NCBI GenBank assembly: GCA_023404675.1
Contig: JAEYAW010000038.1
Location: 25,733-89,732, forward strand
Direction: 5' to 3'
Source of the DNA: Pseudomonadota bacterium
GTDB lineage: Bacteria; Pseudomonadota; Alphaproteobacteria; Rhizobiales; Xanthobacteraceae
Length of the DNA stretch: 64,000 nt
In this document: positions 16,259-24,573 of the stretch, piece by piece
Numbering within the stretch: the stretch's first letter is position 1
Layout: every line of letters begins with the position of its first letter
The notes under the pieces: model-generated
Told to the model about the DNA's origin: nothing
Seen by the model: the letters and a program-made list of their open reading frames with translations, nothing else
Database searches by the model: none
Position numbers and translations under genes: made by a program

Positions 16259-17299
16259 ATGCTGCGCGACGACGACCATATTCCCGCGCAGCCGGACGAG
16301 GCCAGCGAACGCACGCGCCTCGACCCCTTCGTGGTCGCCACCGGCGACGCCGCGCCGCGCGACCAGCGCGATCTGATGGAGCGGCCATTCTTCTCGCTCG
16401 GCAAACGGCCGCGGCTGAAGCCGATCCTCTACCGCGCCGCCGATGTCGAGGTGCAGGTCTTCGCCATGCCCGAACATGGGATGGCGACGATCTGGGACGC
16501 CGATGTCCTGATCTGGGCCGCCTCTCAACTCGTTGCGGCCGAGAACAACGGCTTCACCACATCGCGCTTCTTCCGCTTCATGCCCTATCAGCTCCTGCGC
16601 GCGGTCGGCCGGTCCACCGGCAACCACGATTATCTGCTGCTCAAGGCCGCGCTCGCCCGCCTGCAATCCACCGTGATCGCCACCACGATCCGCAACGGCA
16701 AGCATTGGCGGCGTCGGCAATTCTCATGGATCAACGAGTGGGAGGAGATGACGACGCGCAGCGGCCGCGTCGAGGGCATGGAGTTCGTCCTGCCCGAATG
16801 GCTCTACAACAGCGTCATCGACCGTTCGCTGGTCCTGACCATCGACCCGGACTATTTCCGGCTGACCGGCGGCATCGAACGTTGGCTATACCGCGTCGCC
16901 CGCAAACACGCCGGTCGCCAGCCCGAAGGCTGGGCCTTCGAGATTTCCCACCTTCACGAGAAGTCGGGCAGCATGGCTCGGCCATCCGATTTCGCGCTGG
17001 ATCTCCGCCGCATCGCCGAGCGCCAGTCGCTGCCTGGCTACCTGCTCCAGATCGAATGGGAAAACGGCCGCGAACTGCTGCGTTTCCTCCCCGAAAATCT
17101 ATCCACAGTGCCTGTGGATAACCATGTGAATCCTATCGGGACATTAGGCGCACGCAGTATCGGGACATTAGGCGCAAATCGCGCGCCGGACTCTATAGAG
17201 GAATCTAACAGAGAATCTAACTCTTCTTCTTTGACGCGCGCGCACGCGATCCGTGGTGCCGGTGCCAGTGCTGGTTCCGGCCGCCGAGGTGCGCCATGA
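16259..17299 (+). CDS. repA: Replication initiator protein A (RPA family)
   Basis: The protein has 346 residues and begins immediately after the HTH stop. The core 'RDLMERPFFSLGKRPR', 'DADVLIWAASQLV', 'FMPYQLLRAVGRSTG' and 'LPEWLYNSVID' match the RPA replication initiator family of alphaproteobacterial plasmids and ICEs. The first 260 residues hold the paired winged-helix initiator fold; the tail is low-complexity. The tail is also coding over an origin-like array: two 19-bp repeats give the peptide repeat 'IGTLGA'. It lets the element replicate after excision or in the recipient. Its stop overlaps the parA start. Confidence 0.9.
   Translation: MLRDDDHIPAQPDEASERTRLDPFVVATGDAAPRDQRDLMERPFFSLGKRPRLKPILYRAADVEVQVFAMPEHGMATIWDADVLIWAASQLVAAENNGFTTSRFFRFMPYQLLRAVGRSTGNHDYLLLKAALARLQSTVIATTIRNGKHWRRRQFSWINEWEEMTTRSGRVEGMEFVLPEWLYNSVIDRSLVLTIDPDYFRLTGGIERWLYRVARKHAGRQPEGWAFEISHLHEKSGSMARPSDFALDLRRIAERQSLPGYLLQIEWENGRELLRFLPENLSTVPVDNHVNPIGTLGARSIGTLGANRAPDSIEESNRESNSSSLTRAHAIRGAGASAGSGRRGAP
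17099..17221. other. Candidate origin of replication inside the 3' end of repA
   Basis: Inverted DnaA-box-like sequences CTATCCACA (17099-17107) and TGTGGATAA (17113-17121) are followed by two perfect 19-bp direct repeats TATCGGGACATTAGGCGCA at 17134-17152 and 17158-17176 (24-bp period). An AT-rich part follows with GAATCTAAC repeated at 17201-17209 and 17213-17221 (12-bp period). DnaA boxes, iterons and short AT-rich repeats in this order are the usual parts of an iteron-type origin. Confidence 0.65.
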
Positions 17300-17949
17300 T
17301 CGTCGCGCTTTTGAACCAGAAAGGCGGGGTCGGAAAAACCACGCTGGCGCTGCATCTCGCCGGAACCTGGGCGCAGCGCGGCCAGCGCGTCACCCTGATC
17401 GACGCGGACCCGCAAGGCTCGGCGCTGGACTGGTCCGAGCGTCGTGGTCACGAGGGCCTGCCACGCGCCTTCGGCATCGTCGGCCTGGCCCGCGACACCC
17501 TGCACCGGGAAGCCCCCGAGCTGGCCCGCGACGCCGATCATGTCGTCATCGACGGGCCGCCTCGTGTCGCCGGCCTCATGCGCTCGGCGCTGCTTGCCGC
17601 CGATCTGGTGCTGATCCCGGTGCAACCGTCCCCCTTCGACGGATGGGCCTCGGCCGAGATGCTGGCCCTTCTCAGGGAAGCGCGCATCTACCGGCCCGAG
17701 CTGGCGGCGCGCTTCGTGCTCAACCGCTGCGGCGCGCGCACCGTCATCGCCCGCGAGACGGCCGAGACGCTGGCCGACCACGATCCGCCCTTGCTCGCCA
17801 CGACCATCGGCCAGCGCGTCGTCTTCGCCGACGCCGCGCAGTCCGGCCGGCTCGCTTCCGAGATCGACGACGACAGCCCCGCCGCGCGCGAGATCGTGGC
17901 GCTGGCTGCCGAGATCGACCGGCTGAACGTCGGGAGGGCGGCGCCATGA
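17296..17949 (+). CDS. parA: ParA-family partition ATPase
   Basis: The protein has 217 residues. A deviant Walker A 'NQKGGVGKTTLALHLAG' at residue 8, 'LIDADPQGSALDW' at residue 36 and 'VVIDGPPRV' mark the short, HTH-less ParA type (TP228 ParF-like). It binds DNA non-specifically with ATP and positions the replicon at division, with a small centromere-binding partner. The RHH-like protein encoded at 18701 could be that partner. It overlaps repA by four bases and the methyltransferase gene by four bases. Confidence 0.92.
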   Translation: MIVALLNQKGGVGKTTLALHLAGTWAQRGQRVTLIDADPQGSALDWSERRGHEGLPRAFGIVGLARDTLHREAPELARDADHVVIDGPPRVAGLMRSALLAADLVLIPVQPSPFDGWASAEMLALLREARIYRPELAARFVLNRCGARTVIARETAETLADHDPPLLATTIGQRVVFADAAQSGRLASEIDDDSPAAREIVALAAEIDRLNVGRAAP

Positions 17950-18704
17950 CGATGCTCTCCGACATCGTGCTGGCCGGCGATTGCCGCGCTCTCATGCCGT
18001 CGCATGGCCCGTTCGACATGATCCTCGCCGATCCGCCCTATGGCGATACCTCGCTCGCCTGGGATCGTCGCGTCGACGGCTGGATCACGCTCGCCCGCGA
18101 TGCGCTCCGGCCGACCGGCTCGATCTGGGTCTTCGGTTCCCTGCGATGCTTCATGGCGACCGCCGACCGCTTCGCCGACGCCGGCCTGCGCATCGCCCAG
18201 GAAATTATCTGGGAGAAGCAGAACGGCTCCGGCTTCCATGCCGACCGCTTCAAGCGCGTCCATGAGCTGGCCGTCCAGTTCTATCGCGCCGAGACATCGT
18301 GGCGCGACATCTACAACGACGTCCAGACCACGCCCGATGCAACGGCGCGCAGCGTTCGGCGCAAGCGGCGTCCACCGCATACCGGCCGTATCGACGCTGG
18401 CCACTATGTCAGCCACGACGGCGGCCCCCGGCTGATGCGGTCCGTCATCTACGTCCGCAATTGCCACGGCCGCGCCATCCATCCGACCGAAAAGCCGTCC
18501 GCGCTCCTCGAAATCCTCATCCGCACAAGCTGCCCCGAAGACGGCTTGGTCGGCGACTGGTTCGCCGGATCGGGCGCGGCCGGCGAAGCCTGTCGGTTGT
18601 CGGGCCGACGCTATCTCGGCTGCGAGATCGACCCCGACATGGCCGAGCGCGCCCGTTCGCGCATCGCCGCCGTGCTGCCGTTTCACGCGGGAGGCACGGC
18701 ATGA
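17946..18704 (+). CDS. Solitary DNA adenine methyltransferase (beta-class)
   Basis: The protein has 252 residues. The catalytic motif 'ADPPYGDTSLAWD' (near residue 29) comes before the AdoMet motif 'VGDWFAGSGAAGEA' (near residue 208), which is the beta-class order of N6-adenine or N4-cytosine methyltransferases; DPPY favours N6-adenine. 'GRAIHPTEKP' lies between them as usual. No restriction endonuclease is adjacent, so it probably acts alone, marking the element's DNA against host restriction or timing replication. It is embedded in the repA-parA transcript by four-base overlaps at both ends. Confidence 0.9.
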   Translation: MTMLSDIVLAGDCRALMPSHGPFDMILADPPYGDTSLAWDRRVDGWITLARDALRPTGSIWVFGSLRCFMATADRFADAGLRIAQEIIWEKQNGSGFHADRFKRVHELAVQFYRAETSWRDIYNDVQTTPDATARSVRRKRRPPHTGRIDAGHYVSHDGGPRLMRSVIYVRNCHGRAIHPTEKPSALLEILIRTSCPEDGLVGDWFAGSGAAGEACRLSGRRYLGCEIDPDMAERARSRIAAVLPFHAGGTA

Positions 18705-18955
18705 CCGGGCGCAGCGGCAAACGCGGTTTCACCGCCCGGCCGGGCGATCCTGAAAGCTGGATCAGGGCAGCCGACACGCCGCCGGGCGGCAAGGCCACCG
18801 GCGAAGCGTTCACCGCCCGCCTGACCATCGACATCACGCCCGAGCTGCGCGGCCGCATCAAGGTCACGGCCTTCCGGCGCGGGATCACCGTCGCCGACAT
18901 GCTGCGCGACCTGCTCGCCAGCGAATTTCCCCCCACCGAAGGAGATCCGATATGA
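18701..18955 (+). CDS. Small ribbon-helix-helix-like protein, possible ParG-type partner
   Basis: The protein has 84 residues. After a polar N-terminal tail, 'AFTARLTIDITPELRGRIKVTAFRRGITVADMLRDLLASEF' reads as a beta strand and two helices of the ribbon-helix-helix fold. A mobile N-terminus with a C-terminal RHH is the arrangement of ParG, the partner of short ParA proteins. The gene is two places after parA and overlaps its neighbours by four bases on each side. The centromere-binding role is inferred from form and position only. Confidence 0.7.
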   Translation: MTGRSGKRGFTARPGDPESWIRAADTPPGGKATGEAFTARLTIDITPELRGRIKVTAFRRGITVADMLRDLLASEFPPTEGDPI

Positions 18956-19470
18956 CCGGCAACGCGGCCCGCCGCATGCCCGGCCGTCCGCTGCCGGACG
19001 GACCCGCGCCATTCACCACCCTGGTCGATCTGACCTTCGACAAGCGCAAGGTCGAGCGCTGGATACGCTTCGGCCGCAAGAGCTACGAACAGATCATCGA
19101 CCGTCGCCGCAGCGTCGTCGGCTTCGCGCCGGAGAGCATCTTCGCCTTCGTCCGCTGGGCGGCCGGCGAACACGGCACGGTGATTTCACGCATCGACATC
19201 GTGCGCGCCATCGGCCGCGGCGAACCCTTCCAGACCGTGCCCTTCGTCCGCCCCGGCGGCGACATCCTGTTGCGTCTCGATAGCTGGGCGAAGGTGCAGC
19301 GCGCGCTTGCCGCCATCGACGCGGTGGAGGCGCTCGGCCTCGATCCCGCCGACGCTGCGCCGGATCATTGGCGGCACGTCCACAACCGCCTGACCGCCGG
19401 TCTGGACCCGCACGCCTACACGCCGGAGCGCCATGCGGCGTGGATCGGACGGCGGAGGATCGCGCCATGA
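18952..19470 (+). CDS. DUF2840 protein
   Basis: The protein has 172 residues. 'FTTLVDLTFDKRKVERWIRFGRKSYEQIIDRRRSVVGFAPESIFAFVRWAAGEHG' type sequence, with 'VHNRLTAGLDPHAYTPERHAAW' near the end, identifies DUF2840. This family is found almost only between the replication and TraF genes of these ICEs. No catalytic motif is visible. Four-base overlaps with both neighbours place it in the rep-tra operon. Its function is unknown. Confidence 0.85.
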   Translation: MTGNAARRMPGRPLPDGPAPFTTLVDLTFDKRKVERWIRFGRKSYEQIIDRRRSVVGFAPESIFAFVRWAAGEHGTVISRIDIVRAIGRGEPFQTVPFVRPGGDILLRLDSWAKVQRALAAIDAVEALGLDPADAAPDHWRHVHNRLTAGLDPHAYTPERHAAWIGRRRIAP

Positions 19471-20012
19471 CCCGGTTCGGCTACGTCATGGTGACGTATT
19501 GCGCGGCGATGGGCGTCGCCATCGGGATGTTCATCCCGACGCCCACGAAACTGATCTGGAACGCCACCGCCAGCGCGCCGATCGGCTTCTACACCGTCGA
19601 GCCGAGCGACCGGATCGAGGTGCCCGAGCTGGTCGCCATCATGCCGCCCAAACCGCTCGCCGACTTCATGGTCGAGCGCGGCTATGTGGGGCGCGGCGTG
19701 CCGCTACTCAAGCGCGTCCTCGGCCTGCCGGGACAGCGCGTATGCCGCCTGCGGTCCACCATCATGGTGGACGGCGTGGAGATGGGCGAGGCCCTGGAGC
19801 GCGACCGCATCGGCCGCGAATTGCCCGTCTGGCAGGGCTGCCGCGTCATCGGCGACGGCGAAATCTTCCTCATGAATTGGGAGGTCCGCGACAGCCTGGA
19901 CGGCCGTTACTTCGGACCCATCCCCGCAAGCTCCGTCATCGGCCGGGCGATTCCGCTCTGGACCGATGAGGAAGGCGACGGCCGCTACGAATGGCGCGCG
20001 CCGACCCGCTGA
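19467..20012 (+). CDS. traF: TraF-type S26 signal peptidase of the conjugation system
   Basis: The protein has 181 residues. A single N-terminal membrane segment (residues 5-22) is followed by the nucleophile region 'ASAPIGFYTVEP' (Ser near 33) and 'LLKRVLGLPGQRV' with the general-base Lys near 79. 'DGEIFLMNWEVRDSLDGRYFGPI' is the last S26 box. TraF of RP4 matures and cyclises the TrbC pilin; trbC is present at 50836, so this is its likely substrate. The start at 19467 overlaps the DUF2840 stop. Confidence 0.9.
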   Translation: MTRFGYVMVTYCAAMGVAIGMFIPTPTKLIWNATASAPIGFYTVEPSDRIEVPELVAIMPPKPLADFMVERGYVGRGVPLLKRVLGLPGQRVCRLRSTIMVDGVEMGEALERDRIGRELPVWQGCRVIGDGEIFLMNWEVRDSLDGRYFGPIPASSVIGRAIPLWTDEEGDGRYEWRAPTR

Positions 20013-20050
20013 CTTCGCGCCATTCCCCACCGACCAAAAGGAGACCGACT

Positions 20051-20383
20051 ATGCCTGCCAATATCTTTGAACCCACCGCCAACGGCTATGCCGGCCGCGT
20101 CCGGCTGTTCGGCATCGACGAGCCCATCGTGCTTGTCGACATCGAGCCGGGCGACGCCGACAATGCACCGGCCTGGCGCATCCATCTCGACGACGAGGAC
20201 GGCCCGGAGATCGGCGCCGCGTGGAAACGCACCGGCGGACGCGCGGGGGACTACATCGCGCTGGAGATCGACAGCCCGCTGTTCGGCGCGCTGTTTCGTC
20301 CGGCGCTGTTCCAGGCCGATGACGGGGGCCGCACCTACCGGCTGTCGTGGAAGCGGCAGAAGCCCCGCGAGGACCGGAGCTGA
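20051..20383 (+). CDS. DUF736 protein
   Basis: The protein has 110 residues with the DUF736 pattern: 'GYAGRVRLFGIDEPIVLVDIEP', 'APAWRIHL' and 'YIALEIDSPLFGALFRPALF'. DUF736 is a small all-beta family encoded near conjugation genes of proteobacteria. Its role is not known. AAAAGGAG about seven bases before the ATG gives an independent ribosome site, one of the few non-overlapping starts in this operon. Confidence 0.87.
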   Translation: MPANIFEPTANGYAGRVRLFGIDEPIVLVDIEPGDADNAPAWRIHLDDEDGPEIGAAWKRTGGRAGDYIALEIDSPLFGALFRPALFQADDGGRTYRLSWKRQKPREDRS

Positions 20384-20386
20384 TCG

Positions 20387-21289
20387 GTGCGCGTTCCGGC
20401 CATTCCTTTGTTCGCGGAAAAGCGGGCTCATTCCTTCGTCCCGCTCGATCGCAGGACGGCCGGCGCGCGCAGCGAAGGTCAGGGGCGGCCAACGGCCGGC
20501 GCTTCGCGCGCACCCTTGACCGCAGCGAGCACGCTGGCAGGCTTGCATCGTGGCGGAGACAGGGCGGGGTCGCTCTGCGCCGTTTTCCTATTGGCCAGCG
20601 TGCTCGCGCTTTGTGCGGGAACGACCATTGCGGTCGCACAGACCGCGCCGGTCGCCCGCAGCGTCGCCGCCGATCCCCATGCCGGGTTCATCACCGAAGC
20701 CTCGCAGCGCTTCGGCATTCCCGAGCACTGGATTCGCGCCGTGCTGCGCGCCGAGAGCGCGGGCGACGTGCGCGCCATCTCGTCGGCCGGCGCGATGGGA
20801 TTGATGCAGGTCATGCCCGACACCTGGGCGGGCCTGCGCGTCCGTCATGGCCTCGGTCGCGATCCTTACGATCCACGCGACAACATCCTCGCGGGCGCGG
20901 CCTATCTGCGCGAGATGTGGGACCGCTACGGCAATGTCGCGGCAATGCTGGCGGCCTATAATGCCGGCCCCGGCCGCTACGATGAGCACCGCGCGACCGG
21001 CCGCGCCTTGCCCGCCGAAACGCGGGCCTATGTCGCCGCGCTGGCGCCAGTTCTCGGTGGCGCGGTCGCGTCCGAGACGCCCGCGCGAGCACCGCCACCG
21101 CCGCCCGACTGGCGCGCGGCTCCGCTCTTCGTCGCGCGCTCGACCGACACGCGGACTGTCGCCGCGCCGTCGTCCGAAGTGCAATCCGACGACGCTCGCG
21201 CAACCGTTCCGGTGCGCGATGCCGTCGATACGGAGCCGTCAACCGGCAGCATTTTCGTGGCTCGTGCCGATGACGGGGGAGCGCCATGA
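20387..21289 (+). CDS. Conjugal lytic transglycosylase (SLT domain)
   Basis: The protein has 300 residues with a GTG start at 20387. A hydrophobic export segment near residues 62-85 leads into the goose-type lysozyme domain: catalytic Glu in 'RAVLRAESAGD', then 'SSAGAMGLMQVMPDTW' and 'NILAGAAYLREM', 'AAYNAGPGRY'. It opens the peptidoglycan for the mating channel, as VirB1 and TrbN do. The C-terminal 90 residues are proline- and threonine-rich and probably disordered. The long N-terminal stretch before the signal is odd; a later start near residue 50 is possible. Confidence 0.88.
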   Translation: MRVPAIPLFAEKRAHSFVPLDRRTAGARSEGQGRPTAGASRAPLTAASTLAGLHRGGDRAGSLCAVFLLASVLALCAGTTIAVAQTAPVARSVAADPHAGFITEASQRFGIPEHWIRAVLRAESAGDVRAISSAGAMGLMQVMPDTWAGLRVRHGLGRDPYDPRDNILAGAAYLREMWDRYGNVAAMLAAYNAGPGRYDEHRATGRALPAETRAYVAALAPVLGGAVASETPARAPPPPPDWRAAPLFVARSTDTRTVAAPSSEVQSDDARATVPVRDAVDTEPSTGSIFVARADDGGAP

Positions 21290-21602
21290 GGATGGCGTTC
21301 CCGCGCTCGGAGCGAGCCGTTCCAGTGTCTAGTCATGCGAGGGTTCGCCTGGCTGGATTCCGGGCAGGAAGGGCAGAAAGGGAAGGAAGTGCGGAGGGCA
21401 AGATAAAGGAACATGGCACTACGTCGCCAATGTTCTGGAAATTCTTGTTGTCTGCACACTGGTTAGGAGCGCCGCGAGCGGCACCCCGTTTTTGGACGGC
21501 GCGAGCCGTGATCTTGCGCAAAGCCTTGGCTTCGCTGGGTTTCGACCGGCACCATGGCCGCCGATTGCCCGATTTTCCTGAATTTTGGCCAGAGGCGCGT
21601 CC
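21290..21602. other. Gap before the relaxase gene, candidate oriT region; weak 106-codon frame
   Basis: An open frame at 21286-21606 begins with an ATGA overlap of the transglycosylase stop, but its composition (arginine-rich, no motif) is not convincing, so I do not call it a gene. The DNA holds short dyads around GCGCCGCGAGCGGC (near 21471) and GGACGGCGCGAGCC (near 21494). Origins of transfer usually lie next to the relaxase gene, which makes this 313-bp gap a reasonable place to look for nic. I cannot identify a known nic sequence. Confidence 0.4.
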
Positions 21603-23678
21603 ATGAGCGCCGACGACGAGAACCGTTTCCGGCCGAGGCCCGGCCGCATCCGATCCGACACGCCGAAGCTCGGCAAGGCCAAGAGCTTTCTCACCCAGGC
21701 GAAGAAGCTCGCCCGGCAGCACAGCAACGCACATCCCAAATATTCGCCGCGCCTGCCATCGCGCACGGCGGGGAAGTCGGCCGGCAAGGGGAGCAAGGGA
21801 GGCGGCAAGGCCCCGCGCTCGGCCGGCGGTCCCGGTGTCCGGCGTGGCCGTGGTGCGACCTTCGTTCGCGCCCGCACCCTCTCGGGCGGCTGGCGCCATA
21901 GCGCGCCCGGCATCCGGCGCGTCGTCGTCAAGACCCGCTACGTCCAACAGGCCGGCAAGAACGGCAAGGCCGCCGCGCATCTGCGCTATATCCAGCGTGA
22001 CGGCACCTCGCGCGACGGCGAGCGCGGCCAGCTCTATTCGGCCAACGAGGACCGCGCCGATGGCGACGCCTTCCTCGATCGCGGCAAGGAGGATCGCCAT
22101 CAGTTCAGGTTCATCGTCTCGCCGGAGGATGGCGCGGACCTGACCGATCTGACCGCCCACACGCGCGACCTCATGAAACAGGTCGAGGCCGACCTTGGCA
22201 CCAAGCTCGATTGGGTCGCCGTCAACCACTACAACACCGGCCATCCCCATGTGCATGTCATCGTCCGGGGCAAGGACGAGCTGGGCGAGAACCTTGTCAT
22301 CAACGGCGACTATCTCGCCAACGGCATCCGCGAGCGGGCGAGCGAGTTGACCACGCTGGAGCTTGGCCCCGTCACCGAAATCGAGCAGAGCCGCAAGCTC
22401 TCGGCCGAAGTCGATCAGGATCGTTTCACCCGCATCGACCGGGCGATGGCCGAGGAAGCGGACGAACGGTTCCTCGACTTGCGCCACGAACCCGACGATC
22501 CGCGCCGCCAGTTCAACCGGACCCTGCGCCTGCGTCGTCTCGCCAAGCTGGAGAAGATGGGGCTGGCGATCGAGCACGCGCCGGGCGTCTGGGAAATGAG
22601 CGGACGCATGGAGCCGACCCTGCGCGAAATGGGTAAGCGCGGCGACATCATCCGCAACATGCACAAGGCGCTGAAGGCCGATGGCCTGGAGCGCGACCCC
22701 ATGACCTTCCATATCCATGACGGGCCGCCCGAGACGCCGATCGTTGGCCGCGTCGTTGACAAATATCTGACCGACGAGATGGGCGAGAACCTGACCGTCG
22801 TGGTGGACGGCATCGATGGCCGCACCCACCATGTCCCCGGTATCGACCCGGCCCGCGTCGAGGACGCCCGGATTGGCAGCGTGATCGAGATCGGCCCGGC
22901 CGAAACGACCGTCCGACCGTCCGACCGCACCATCACGGCCATGGCCGAGGACGGCATCTATCGGCCGAGCCGCCATCTGGAACAGGCGAAGTTCGAGGGC
23001 CGCGTTCCCGGCGGCGACTATGAGGGCTATGTCGATGCCCATGTGCGCCGGCTCGAGGCGCTGCGCCGCGCCGGGATTGTCGAGCGGATCGACGCCGACC
23101 AATGGCGCATCCCGGAGGACTTCGAGAGCCGCGCCGCCGCCTACGACGCCGGCCGCAACCGGCAGGCCAGCGTGCGCGTCATCTCACCCTTCGATCTGGA
23201 GAAACAGATCGGCGCGGACGGCGCGACCTGGCTCGACCGCCGGATGCTGGCGAACGACGCATCGGATCTCGCGCCGGCCGGGTTCGGCCAGCAGGTGCGC
23301 GAGGCCATGGAGAAGCGCCAGGAGCATCATATCGAACAGGGCGACGCCACCCGCCAGCAGAACGGCCGCGTCTTCTACCGCCGCAATCTTCTCGCCAACC
23401 TACGCGAGCGGGAGGTGGCCCGCGTCGGCGCAGAGATGGCCGAAGCGAAGGCGCTGCCGTTCCGCGCCGCCACGGATGGCGAGAGCATCAGCGGCAAGTT
23501 CACCGGGACCATGCAGCTATCGAGCGGCAAGTTCGCCATCGTGGAGAAGAGCCACGAGTTCACCCTTGTTCCATGGCGGCCGGTGATCGACCGCCAGCTC
23601 GGCAAGGAAGTCATGGGCGTCGTTCAGGGCGGATCGGTGTCGTGGCAGTTGGGCCGGCAAAGGGGATTGGGTCTATAG
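21603..23678 (+). CDS. DUF3363 relaxase (VirD2-like conjugal nickase)
   Basis: The protein has 691 residues. After a basic, disordered N-terminus (about residues 1-95), the HUH relaxase domain shows 'HLRYIQRDG', 'RHQFRFIVSPEDG' and the histidine motif 'NTGHPHVHVIVRG' (near residue 215). The remainder (about 300-691) is the DUF3363 part, ending 'VVQGGSVSWQLGRQRGLGL'. It should nick oriT, stay bound to the 5' end and pilot the strand to TraG. ATG 21603 was preferred to an in-frame TTG at 21585. Its last 108 bases are duplicated in degraded form at 33743-33849. Confidence 0.92.
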   Translation: MSADDENRFRPRPGRIRSDTPKLGKAKSFLTQAKKLARQHSNAHPKYSPRLPSRTAGKSAGKGSKGGGKAPRSAGGPGVRRGRGATFVRARTLSGGWRHSAPGIRRVVVKTRYVQQAGKNGKAAAHLRYIQRDGTSRDGERGQLYSANEDRADGDAFLDRGKEDRHQFRFIVSPEDGADLTDLTAHTRDLMKQVEADLGTKLDWVAVNHYNTGHPHVHVIVRGKDELGENLVINGDYLANGIRERASELTTLELGPVTEIEQSRKLSAEVDQDRFTRIDRAMAEEADERFLDLRHEPDDPRRQFNRTLRLRRLAKLEKMGLAIEHAPGVWEMSGRMEPTLREMGKRGDIIRNMHKALKADGLERDPMTFHIHDGPPETPIVGRVVDKYLTDEMGENLTVVVDGIDGRTHHVPGIDPARVEDARIGSVIEIGPAETTVRPSDRTITAMAEDGIYRPSRHLEQAKFEGRVPGGDYEGYVDAHVRRLEALRRAGIVERIDADQWRIPEDFESRAAAYDAGRNRQASVRVISPFDLEKQIGADGATWLDRRMLANDASDLAPAGFGQQVREAMEKRQEHHIEQGDATRQQNGRVFYRRNLLANLREREVARVGAEMAEAKALPFRAATDGESISGKFTGTMQLSSGKFAIVEKSHEFTLVPWRPVIDRQLGKEVMGVVQGGSVSWQLGRQRGLGL
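23561..23668 (+). repeat. 3' end of the relaxase gene, intact copy of a direct repeat
   Basis: This stretch matches 33743-33849 at roughly nine positions in ten, with one single-base gap and several substitutions. It is the functional copy inside the relaxase gene. The two copies bracket a 10-kb block that holds the HxlR, SnoaL, MocR and D-cycloserine genes. Confidence 0.88.
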
Positions 23679-23693
23679 CCAATGATGCAACAG

Positions 23694-24068
23694 TTAGGGG
23701 CCGTCGTGACTTTCGCTTGGCGAGTGGCGCGACCAGACTTCCAACTGGTCGAGAATGCGAACAAGGTCAGCTCCGTCCGGGGTAAGACGATACGCTACAC
23801 TTCGCGGGAACGTCGATGCTGGTGAGCGAGTGAGAAGGCCGCGCTTCTCAAGGCCCAGCAACCGCTCGGTCAGGACTTTGGGTGTGACGCCGGGAAGGCT
23901 TGCTGCAAGTTCGCCATATCGCTTCGTCCCATCCTTCAGATGCCACAGGATCAGGGCATTCCAGCGATGGCCGAGGAAGGACAACCAGTCCTCGACAGGG
24001 CATTCGGATGGCCGACGCGGTTCCGGTGACTCCAGATCGGAGTGTTCATCGGCAAAATGCTGCCTCAT
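23694..24068 (-). CDS. HxlR-family transcriptional regulator
   Basis: The protein has 124 residues. 'CPVEDWLSFLGHRWNALILWHLKDGTKRYGELAASLPGVTPKVLTERL' with the N-terminal Cys and the winged HTH is the HxlR/YodB pattern, followed by the wing 'FPRSVAYRLTPDGADL'. HxlR proteins often sense aldehydes, quinones or oxidants through that cysteine. It ends 15 bases after the relaxase stop and is divergent from a SnoaL-like gene, which it probably regulates. Confidence 0.88.
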   Translation of the reverse strand: MRQHFADEHSDLESPEPRRPSECPVEDWLSFLGHRWNALILWHLKDGTKRYGELAASLPGVTPKVLTERLLGLEKRGLLTRSPASTFPRSVAYRLTPDGADLVRILDQLEVWSRHSPSESHDGP

Positions 24069-24143
24069 TGGCGTTCCTTCCCGTTTGGATAGTCCTGACC
24101 CGATGTGATTGCTGCTTCGTCGTCATAGACAGGAGCAAGAATC

Positions 24144-24536
24144 ATGACGATCAGCGTCACCGAACCCGCGCACATGAACGAAGCCTTCGCGCGCGCCTTC
24201 AACACCAGAGAGATAGACAATCTGCTTGGCCTTTACGAGCCGGAGGCGGTGCTTCTGACTGACGACAGCGGAGCAAGCTGCCTTGGTCATCCGGCGATTG
24301 CCTCGGAACTGGCAAAGCTCCTGGAGGCCCCCGGTGTTATGACGTCGCGCAACAATTTTTGCGTCGTTCATGGCGACTTTGCGCTCCTCCGCGCCGATTG
24401 GACGTTGGCGGCGGAAGACGGCAGCGTGGTTGCGTCGGGCAGTTCAGCCGAGGTGGTCAGGAGACAGCCGGATGGACGATGGCTCTACATGATTGACCAT
24501 GCAGCGGGGGCCGGCCTGCCGCGCGTTGGCGATTGA
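24144..24536 (+). CDS. SnoaL/NTF2-like protein
   Basis: The protein has 130 residues with the NTF2-like cone fold pattern of DUF4440/SnoaL_3 proteins: 'MNEAFARAFNTREIDNLLGLY', 'LLTDDSGASCLGHPAI', and a closing 'DGRWLYMIDHAAGA'. Such proteins bind small hydrophobic molecules or act as isomerases or dehydratases; a specific reaction cannot be inferred. AGGAG upstream of ATG 24144 is in place. It is divergent from the HxlR gene across 75 bp and separate from the D-cycloserine genes. Confidence 0.78.
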   Translation: MTISVTEPAHMNEAFARAFNTREIDNLLGLYEPEAVLLTDDSGASCLGHPAIASELAKLLEAPGVMTSRNNFCVVHGDFALLRADWTLAAEDGSVVASGSSAEVVRRQPDGRWLYMIDHAAGAGLPRVGD

Positions 24537-24573
24537 TGCGGCATACATGAATCCGATGAGAAGGCGGCGATGC

